From positions 1 to 13,192 of the forward strand of contig LTDK01000062.1 of assembly GCA_001642415.1 (NCBI GenBank): 13,192 bases of DNA, in the 5' to 3' direction. Source of the DNA: Nematocida ironsii. Taxonomy: Eukaryota > Microsporidia. A program made the translations under genes and the position numbers. Below the pieces are notes generated by a model that saw only the letters and a list, made by a program, of their open reading frames with translations, searched no databases and had not been told where the DNA came from. Positions 6,733 to 13,192 of the stretch are shown here, one piece after another; position 1 is the stretch's first letter, and every line of letters begins with the position of its first letter.

Positions 6733-8730
6733 ATGCGAAGTTTAGTTATGACAAATAGTAATTTGCATTCAAGAAGAGAGAACCTCCTGTATGAATTAAT
6801 ATTAAAATATAACTATATAAGAGATTTAAAGAGGATAGAAATAAAGAATGGATGGACACATTCTAAAAACAAGAGAACTGTATTAGAGTATGCTATCCTT
6901 ATATTAAGCATAATCTGCATAAATATTAGGCCAATACAAACATCAGTGGCACCATCCAATGCATCAGCACTAGATTCTGTAAATACTCTGCCAGTCCAGG
7001 CACAGAAAGGAGTATTCAATTCTCTTCATGCCATAAACTCAACTGCAAGTGAACGTGAAGATTCCATTAGGTATGCCAATAATGTGCTACAGGCATCAGT
7101 ACAGAAATATAATGGAAATACAATAGATCCTAATAGCACTGAGCAGCCAAAAAGAAAATTAAAAGTAAAAAGGCAAATAATACCCAGAAATGACCAAGAA
7201 TATGTTCATATTGTAAAAAAGTTTGAATCAAATTTCAAAAATATAACAGGAAGTGCCATATCTGATTTTCTATATGTAGATTGGCCAAAAGGTGTTAATT
7301 GGCTTAAAATTAATAGCTATCGTATTGTAATAATAGAACAGGAATATTTTGAAAACTTAATACAAAACTTTGTTATTAATAGAAGTAAAAAAAATATAAA
7401 TATTGCTTCCTTTGATCCCATTCATGTGTACCAAAATAAAATTGTAAATGTTCCCATTCTTAGCGCAAGAGTGCATGAGTACTACCCATTTGTAAAAAAA
7501 GACTTTAAAAACATAATTAAAGCATACTATAAGCTGGAAAACCCAGATCGACAAATAGATCCATTTGAAGAGTATGCAATAAGTGAAGAGCAACTAGCAG
7601 AAATGTTTATGGAAGTGAACAAATCGCCAGATATGTACAAAAACTACTACTTTGGAAATATCACAATGTATAATAACCCGAAAACGTACATAAGTAAAAT
7701 AGTTAGCCAGTCTAGTGAAAAAGTAATAGTAGAAGCACTGGATATTCTTAAGGATGACATAAACAGAGTTCAAATCGAATTAACTAAGTTTGTTGGTGGC
7801 ATGTTTAATGAAATAGAGAAATATATAAAAGGGGTGCCAGAGTTTAATGTAACTAACCAAGTTCTATATGGTGTTTTTATGCCTATAACAATTTCACTAG
7901 ATTTAAGTGAGGATGATGAAAGTACTTCCAAACTAATAATAACACAGCTTAAAACTATGTGGAAATTTACAAACCTCTGTTTTATTTACCAACTTTCTAG
8001 TGTCTTTAATTTTATTAAGAAATTGTCAAATATAGAAATGCCAAAGAATTTAAAATATTTAAACACCTATTTACAAAACTATAAAGGTAGCCATGCAACT
8101 GGAAAGAACCAATATTTCTCAGAGGTACTTTCCATAATTAAAGAGGCAGAAATAAAAATTAACAGTGTCAACACATCCAACGATGACATGAATGAGATTA
8201 ATGGCATGTTTAAAGAACTACAGAGCTTGGGAATTAGAGCAATGCAATTACTAGATTTAATTACAGAAAGCTTTAAAGATGATCTAGAAGAAATAGAAGA
8301 ATACATTACACTAACTATTAAGTCAAGTATACCTGGCTTGTTACAGAACAATAAAACATCTTCCTATAATATCCAGAATGAAATAGAAAGCTGGGTAGAG
8401 TATGTATGGAGAATAGCCAAATACGCAGATGAGTATATAGGGTTAACAGCTGAAGAAAAGGCATTGGACAAAAATTCATACAATATGGCTTTGATAAAGA
8501 AGTTGTCTATTATACCTGAAATTCTTTTCACGCCGCCTACTACTATTACCACAGAAGGGGTTCCTTCTTCAACCAGCATTACAAATAAGGCAATGCTTTA
8601 TACTACTACAGAGAAAGCAGCATCTACTCCTTCTTACACCAGCAAAGCAGGCCAAATCGCATTTAACATGCTTCTAGCTGTCTCAGCAGCGGGTACTTAT
8701 GTTCTTCAAAAGATATTCTTTCTTAGATAA
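6733..8730 (+). CDS. Unrecognised 665-aa surface/secretory-type protein with C-terminal membrane anchor
   Basis: I do not recognise a family. The ORF is uninterrupted and AT-rich like the host genes. Visible architecture: a basic N-terminus, a hydrophobic segment at about 53-65 (YAILILSIICINI) fitting a signal anchor or late signal peptide, a basic stretch ending KVKR at 144-147 that could be a Kex2/furin-type cleavage site, a long charged, probably helical middle with several N-x-S/T sites, a Thr/Ser-rich stretch at 597-636 like a mucin-type stalk, and a C-terminal hydrophobic helix at about 642-658 followed by a short KIFFLR tail. This suggests a membrane-anchored protein with a large lumenal or external domain. 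Start chosen as the first ATG; M6 (6748) is possible given the close TATA box. It lacks clear similarity to the neighbouring paralogs, apart from a related leader. A role at the host interface is inference. Confidence 0.8.
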   Translation: MRSLVMTNSNLHSRRENLLYELILKYNYIRDLKRIEIKNGWTHSKNKRTVLEYAILILSIICINIRPIQTSVAPSNASALDSVNTLPVQAQKGVFNSLHAINSTASEREDSIRYANNVLQASVQKYNGNTIDPNSTEQPKRKLKVKRQIIPRNDQEYVHIVKKFESNFKNITGSAISDFLYVDWPKGVNWLKINSYRIVIIEQEYFENLIQNFVINRSKKNINIASFDPIHVYQNKIVNVPILSARVHEYYPFVKKDFKNIIKAYYKLENPDRQIDPFEEYAISEEQLAEMFMEVNKSPDMYKNYYFGNITMYNNPKTYISKIVSQSSEKVIVEALDILKDDINRVQIELTKFVGGMFNEIEKYIKGVPEFNVTNQVLYGVFMPITISLDLSEDDESTSKLIITQLKTMWKFTNLCFIYQLSSVFNFIKKLSNIEMPKNLKYLNTYLQNYKGSHATGKNQYFSEVLSIIKEAEIKINSVNTSNDDMNEINGMFKELQSLGIRAMQLLDLITESFKDDLEEIEEYITLTIKSSIPGLLQNNKTSSYNIQNEIESWVEYVWRIAKYADEYIGLTAEEKALDKNSYNMALIKKLSIIPEILFTPPTTITTEGVPSSTSITNKAMLYTTTEKAASTPSYTSKAGQIAFNMLLAVSAAGTYVLQKIFFLR

Positions 8731-8748
8731 TTAACATGACAAATTAAT

Positions 8749-8768
8749 GAGTAATATAGTATTTACTC
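8749..8768. terminator. Hairpin after the 665-aa gene
   Basis: GAGTAA (8749-8754) and TTACTC (8763-8768) form a 6-bp stem 18 nt after the stop codon. Eukaryotic 3' ends do not need such a hairpin, so a terminator role is only a possibility. Confidence 0.25.
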
Positions 8769-9749
8769 TGTCTGGATAAAATAGTTAATTGAGTATATAT
8801 CCACTCTAGTCTCTTAATTGCTCCATCCAAACAGACTTATTTGCTCTAATTTTCTCTCTTTTAATTATCCATGCAGTATATACATTCTGCATAAAATAAA
8901 ATTCATATGAATTACTCTTATTACTCTTATTATTATTATAGAATACAACCTCTTTAAATATAATTATATTCTGACTACAGGTATATAATGCATGCTAATA
9001 TATCACATTTCAGACTATATTGCAATAACACCTAACTACATTATACACATTTCAATTATTATCTGCTTAATTTGAACATAACTCAGCCTGTGTTGTTTTT
9101 TCTAGGTTTTTATTCATTCTTTGCTACTTCTGCCTATTTATCCTCTCTTCTATTTTAAAGTTAAATTTAATCCTTATAACTTACTTCTTATATTAAAAGA
9201 ATAAAAATGCATAATGCATAAAATAGACAGAAGTACATAGGTAACAGAAACAAAACATAGCCACAAATAACACAATAGTATATAACTAATGCACTAAAAT
9301 GGTACATTTATACAGACTACAAAATGATAACAGATATATCTTTTTGCATAGTTCCCCACAGAAGAGTATGCTTTTATACACTGTCATGTATGGAAACAGC
9401 TAATATTACACTCTTAAACTGCTTGTAAGTAGCAAGAATTACTGGGTATGAATTTTAATTATTCATTCACTATTCATCTGTACTACCTTTTACTTCTTGT
9501 CCTTATTTTTAATCCTGCTATGTTTTTTTGTATTTCTTTACTGCCTTTTATCCCGATTACTATACATTTTTTATATTTTTATATTTATATTCATACTAGT
9601 GTATAGAACACACTTTATAATTTATTTTTAATGGGTTTAAGAATAAATATTTAATATTGCCAATAAATAACCCAAAATAGAATTTTATTAAACTAGTATT
9701 AATATACACTCCTGCTAGCTGTGCATAATATAATTCTCTGTTTGTTATA
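8769..9749. other. AT-rich intergenic region, about 1 kb, no gene seen
   Basis: It separates two convergent genes. No open frame of useful length or RNA gene was recognised on either strand. It holds homopolymer runs, a perfect 14-bp palindrome (AATTCATATGAATT, 8900-8913), a short TTACTCTTA duplication just after it, and pyrimidine-rich plus-strand stretches near 9100-9170 and 9450-9560. It presumably contains the 3' untranslated regions of both genes. Confidence 0.55.
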
Positions 9750-12563
9750 TTAATATTCTTCTATGGTTATTTTAGTTTTAAGTATTTCTATAATCTTATC
9801 ATACTTTTCACTATTTTCACTATTAGAACAGAATATTTCTCGATTGTTCTCTAAATACTCTAATACACCCGATGATTTTGAAGATGTCAGATGAATGTCT
9901 TTTCTATCCTCTGCTGAAAGACACCCAATATCTATAATATTAAACAGATGTACTAAATAAGATACAATCACTGTTGAACCATCGTTAGAGGGCCAGGCTA
10001 TATTAGGAACAAATTCAAAAAACAAAGATAAATAAATATTTGTTGCTTTGTAGTTATCCAGTTTTTTGCATGTTTCTTTTATAATATTTACCATTTGAGT
10101 GAATATCTTCTCTCTAGACTCTTTTGTACGCATTAGTTCTTTGATTATTGTATCAATAATTCGATAACTGTTACTTATAATAATACCATATATATTTTTA
10201 GAACCATTCACTACTTTCATTATCTTAGTAAAACATAAAATAATATCAACTTCCAAATTATATTTATATAAATATAAAAACAAAAAAGAAAACTTGTTCT
10301 CATTATCTATATATATTTCATCCCAGACACTTTCATCTATTTTTGTATAATATTCTTTGGCTTTAGGATTGCAAATATAACCTATTATTATCTTATTTCT
10401 TGTATGCTGATCATCTAGCGGAACGCTTCCTATAATATTGTCCGTCATTCGAATGAGTGAGTTGTCGTTTTTCAGATTTTTAGCATCAGATACTAAGAAG
10501 CTTATAACAATATGTATCTTGTAATCAGTTGTCTTAATTCTTCCACAAAGGAACAGCTTAAGCGCATCATTGCCACCAGCTCTAATGCTATCTAAAATTG
10601 TGGTTTTAATGGGGTCTAATAAGTATACGTATTTAGTCTCTATTTTAGCCATTTCTATGTCAATATAGTGTTTGATTACAAATTCTGTATAATTTTTTGG
10701 GTTGGCATATATTTTCTGTATTTTAGTAAGTTTGGCTATAATGTCTGCTTTGTCTTTTTTAGATAGTGTGTTTTCTGCTAGATCTAATTTCATGTGCTGT
10801 GTAGTTATATTCATCGAAATTCCATTTTTTATCTCTCCAAAAGTGTAAACTACACTAAACTTACCAAACAAGTCTGGCATTCCATCTTCTCTCCTGCTTA
10901 GTTTAAAGCCTTCAGACTCTACTGCAAGATTCTTATTATTCGAAAGTGCTCTAAATATTGTATTTAGACTTTCTTCTATGTTAAGTTCTGCAGATTTTTC
11001 TTCTTTGCTGCACATGCTTTCTATGTGCTTAATTTCATTAACCACTTCTTCTTTATTTCCAGCTATATCCGATGCAACATAAAGAATGTTTAGCAAACTG
11101 CTGTCCAGCTCATTTGTCTTTTGCTTTAAGTAAAGAATTTTGTCATTATTCAAATCTGCCACTACTCTACACCAATCCTGCTGCATTTCATAGTCAATAG
11201 CTTCTCTTGGCTCAGAATACTTTCTAAAGAAGTCTTTTAGTGGCTTAGTTTCTTCATTGTCGGACAGATGGTCTGTATTATACATTCTTACCACGGGATC
11301 ATATACCAAACAGCACACTAGCCCTAGTATACCTGCCTCTACGCAGTTAGAATATTTTCGGATTTCATCATCTATTTCTTTGCCAGTTGTTCTATCATAT
11401 GCCTTCACACGAGTATACGCAGGTAGTTCTGTTGTATCAATGAAAGGGCACACTCTATTCTTATCTACTGTCTCATTGAGATCACAAATATTCTTCGTAT
11501 GATCAGTTACATTTGAAAGTTTACTCTCTTCTATAAACAGCTTTCCAAGCAGTTCATTGCACCTTGCTTTATTCTCTTCTGTAGAATTTTTATTTTTTAT
11601 CTGGTCATTCAAAAGAATATACACTGCCTCTACGAACTCAATGTAATTTTCTTCTGTGTCAATAAACTCGTATATATACGACTGGACAAGAAACTGTGGT
11701 GTGTTCAAAAACTCTCCTGTCATAAACTGTTCATAGCTAGTTGGCACAGTAGGCAGTCCTTTTATTTCACTTGTATTTGCACTGCCATTGCCTATATACT
11801 TTTTTAGAAATTCAATAAGGATACCTATATCCTCGCACCATTTTTTTAGATCGCTTTTAGACTTTGTTTGGTCTTTTGTAAATATACGTAAACTCTGGTC
11901 AATATATGCGGGTGTTCCATCTGCACTTTTCAGAACAAGTTTTTTTTCTTCTGTAGTAATAGGAATATACACCTGTTCAGACAATAAGAAAAGGGCTGCC
12001 AGGATGCGCATGCTCTGTGGTTGCACTTCCTCTTTTCTCAGAAAAGAAGTAAATCCCTCCGGCAGCCCTGATACAATAGAAAGTGACCCATCTGCAGAGG
12101 GAAACATTTTAATTAGCAATTTATGGAACTGTACAAGATACTCATTCTTTTCTTTGTCCTCACAAATATCCTCATATACTGTGTCTTTGGCTGGGTTTCT
12201 TATATATTCATAACTTGAACTGTCATCATCTAACAGTCCGTCTGTTACATCATCTGTTTTTTTCAAGCTGCACACTGTGTTTATTTCAGATGCATAAAGT
12301 CGTTTGTTGCCCATATACCCGCACAAGCGCATACTACGCTCTTGGAGTGGACTTAGTGATTCGTCTGGATGTATTAATAGTTTATTCTCAGTAAATATCA
12401 TTGTTTTTATGTTTTTTATGTTCTCCATCACAACTCTTGCACATATTGTGTGCATCACTAGTAATAGTTTTATAATCATACTATTTTTCATCATAGGAGT
12501 AAATTTAAAGGATGTGTTATCTGGAAGTAAAACTGACTCATACAGCTTATATTCTTTATTCAT
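9750..12563 (-). CDS. Secreted-type large gene family protein, full length (937 aa)
   Basis: This uninterrupted ORF is a diverged paralog of the left-edge gene (1-993), with matching blocks at residues 62-72, 150-164, 188-203 and 273-331. A hydrophobic stretch at about 29-42 (MIIKLLLVMHTICA) aligns with the hydrophobic stretch of the paralog and resembles a signal peptide. It becomes classical if translation starts at M24 or M25, whereas the first ATG is supported by a CCCCT motif 7-11 nt upstream. The rest is charged, Lys/Glu-rich and probably helical, with scattered Cys and no transmembrane anchor at the C-terminus. I see no enzyme motif. Best guess: a secreted, rapidly diverging, lineage-specific protein of a microsporidian parasite, comparable with Nematocida large gene families; the family name cannot be confirmed from sequence reading alone. 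Confidence 0.85.
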   Translation of the reverse strand: MNKEYKLYESVLLPDNTSFKFTPMMKNSMIIKLLLVMHTICARVVMENIKNIKTMIFTENKLLIHPDESLSPLQERSMRLCGYMGNKRLYASEINTVCSLKKTDDVTDGLLDDDSSSYEYIRNPAKDTVYEDICEDKEKNEYLVQFHKLLIKMFPSADGSLSIVSGLPEGFTSFLRKEEVQPQSMRILAALFLLSEQVYIPITTEEKKLVLKSADGTPAYIDQSLRIFTKDQTKSKSDLKKWCEDIGILIEFLKKYIGNGSANTSEIKGLPTVPTSYEQFMTGEFLNTPQFLVQSYIYEFIDTEENYIEFVEAVYILLNDQIKNKNSTEENKARCNELLGKLFIEESKLSNVTDHTKNICDLNETVDKNRVCPFIDTTELPAYTRVKAYDRTTGKEIDDEIRKYSNCVEAGILGLVCCLVYDPVVRMYNTDHLSDNEETKPLKDFFRKYSEPREAIDYEMQQDWCRVVADLNNDKILYLKQKTNELDSSLLNILYVASDIAGNKEEVVNEIKHIESMCSKEEKSAELNIEESLNTIFRALSNNKNLAVESEGFKLSRREDGMPDLFGKFSVVYTFGEIKNGISMNITTQHMKLDLAENTLSKKDKADIIAKLTKIQKIYANPKNYTEFVIKHYIDIEMAKIETKYVYLLDPIKTTILDSIRAGGNDALKLFLCGRIKTTDYKIHIVISFLVSDAKNLKNDNSLIRMTDNIIGSVPLDDQHTRNKIIIGYICNPKAKEYYTKIDESVWDEIYIDNENKFSFLFLYLYKYNLEVDIILCFTKIMKVVNGSKNIYGIIISNSYRIIDTIIKELMRTKESREKIFTQMVNIIKETCKKLDNYKATNIYLSLFFEFVPNIAWPSNDGSTVIVSYLVHLFNIIDIGCLSAEDRKDIHLTSSKSSGVLEYLENNREIFCSNSENSEKYDKIIEILKTKITIEEY

Positions 12564-12606
12564 GCGGCAGGGGTTAAAATATTCTCTTAAAATATAGAAA
12601 TCCTAA
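12564..12606 (-). promoter_or_regulatory. Leader with CCCCT motif upstream of the 937-aa gene
   Basis: Read on the minus strand, AACCCCTGCCGC directly precedes the ATG. CCC-type motifs immediately upstream of start codons are a known microsporidian signal. Further out (12606-12585), TTAGGATTTCT followed by ATTTTAAGAG closely resembles the leader of the 665-aa gene at 6710-6731. ATTGG boxes on the plus strand at 12663-12667 and 12731-12735 read as CCAAT upstream of this gene. Confidence 0.5.
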
Positions 12607-13112
12607 GTGTTATTTTGTTTTTAATAACCCGGTGCTGTTTTTACTATTTTAATTTATTATTGATTGGTCAGTGAATAGTATAAACACTTATGTAGTGTGT
12701 CTAGTTATGTATATAAGTTAATACTTTGTGATTGGTTACTTACTACCTTTTAGACTATTTCTATTTAAATACTCATCTAATTTATTCCAGTCATATTATA
12801 ACAAGTATTATAAATAAAATAAAACCACAAAATAAAATTTATTTTAATTCTTATAGTGTATATGTACATGTCCTCTCTAGCAATAGAATATAAAATTAAT
12901 TAATTAATAGTGTCGTGTCCCGTAGGTGGTAACTGTGAAGTCTCTACGTAATACTCCACTAAGTTCCTGGAACGGCAAAGCTTGTTATTGATATTTGTTG
13001 ATTGTTTATTTATTGTTTTGTACCCTGACATATATTCTAATTCCGACTCCGGTATAAAAAATAAAATTTAATTTATCCTGAAATGGCGGATACGACAATA
13101 ATCTATTTAAAA
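12607..13112. other. AT-rich intergenic region with a short GC-richer island
   Basis: No gene is supported. About 12910-12980 is less AT-rich and can fold locally (CGTAG 12921-12925 with CTACG 12944-12948; GTTC 12963-12966 with GAAC 12970-12973). It is not a tRNA and I cannot name it. A TATAAAAA sits near 13053-13060 on the plus strand, followed by a 10-codon ORF at 13083, consistent with upstream sequence of a gene beyond the window. Confidence 0.4.
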
Positions 13113-13143
13113 TAAAATATTATTTATGCCTTACAAAGAATAA
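13113..13143 (+). promoter_or_regulatory. Conserved family leader block, right-edge copy
   Basis: Positions 13113-13138 match minus 1053-1028 with one mismatch in 26, including a 5-codon upstream ORF (ATG 13126 to TAA 13141-13143). The similarity weakens but continues to about 13165. At the place where the left-edge gene starts, an ATG at 13166 opens only five codons before TAA. The block therefore leads either a gene starting beyond 13192 or a broken family member. Confidence 0.45.
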
Positions 13144-13192
13144 AAATTATAATTTTAAATAAATTATGCTTATGTTACTTTAAACCAAACGA

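Noticed and set aside
11257..12597. Plus-strand ORFs opposite the 937-aa gene
   Set aside because: Antisense shadows of a well-supported minus-strand gene.
12905..12985. Possible structured RNA gene
   Set aside because: Only short local stems, no match to a tRNA, snRNA or rRNA pattern I can recognise; left as an unexplained GC-richer island.

Overview
The window looks like nuclear DNA of a compact, AT-rich, intron-poor eukaryotic parasite, most likely a microsporidian. The reasons are long uninterrupted ORFs, very short distances from TATA-like boxes to start codons, a CCCCT motif just upstream of one start codon, and two diverged copies of a large, otherwise unrecognised family of secreted-looking proteins. 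The two copies recall the expanded lineage-specific families of Nematocida and its relatives. The organism assignment is inference; no rRNA or housekeeping gene is present to settle it.

Layout. (1) Positions 1-993, minus strand: the 5' 331 codons of a family gene that runs off the left edge. (2) Positions 1095-5940: a complete Ty3/Gypsy-type (Metaviridae) LTR retrotransposon in plus orientation, 4846 bp, with 170-bp LTRs differing at 2 positions and a 5-bp target duplication CTTTG. It inserted about 100 bp upstream of the family gene's start codon. It has a short Gag ORF that begins inside the 5' LTR, a long ORF carrying zinc knuckle, protease, RT, RNase H and integrase, and an unusual 859-nt 3' non-coding region full of hairpins. 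(3) Positions 5946-6732: AT-rich intergenic DNA ending in a TATA-type promoter. (4) Positions 6733-8730, plus: an unrecognised 665-aa protein with an N-terminal hydrophobic segment, a Thr/Ser-rich stalk and a C-terminal membrane anchor. (5) Positions 8731-9749: about 1 kb of AT-rich intergenic DNA. (6) Positions 9750-12563, minus: a full-length 937-aa paralog of the left-edge gene. (7) Positions 12564-13192: AT-rich flank ending in a block that matches the leader of the left-edge gene, so another family gene or a remnant may start just beyond the right edge.

The most interesting signal is in the retrotransposon's 3' region. A module of three consecutive hairpins is repeated four times (5177-5548), and the two older sub-types differ by compensatory base changes in all three stems, which points to selection on RNA structure. 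The LTRs say the insertion is young, yet the catalytic aspartate of the protease appears replaced by glycine and Gag changes frame before its zinc knuckle. This copy may therefore be defective, dependent on other copies, or using a +1 frameshift.
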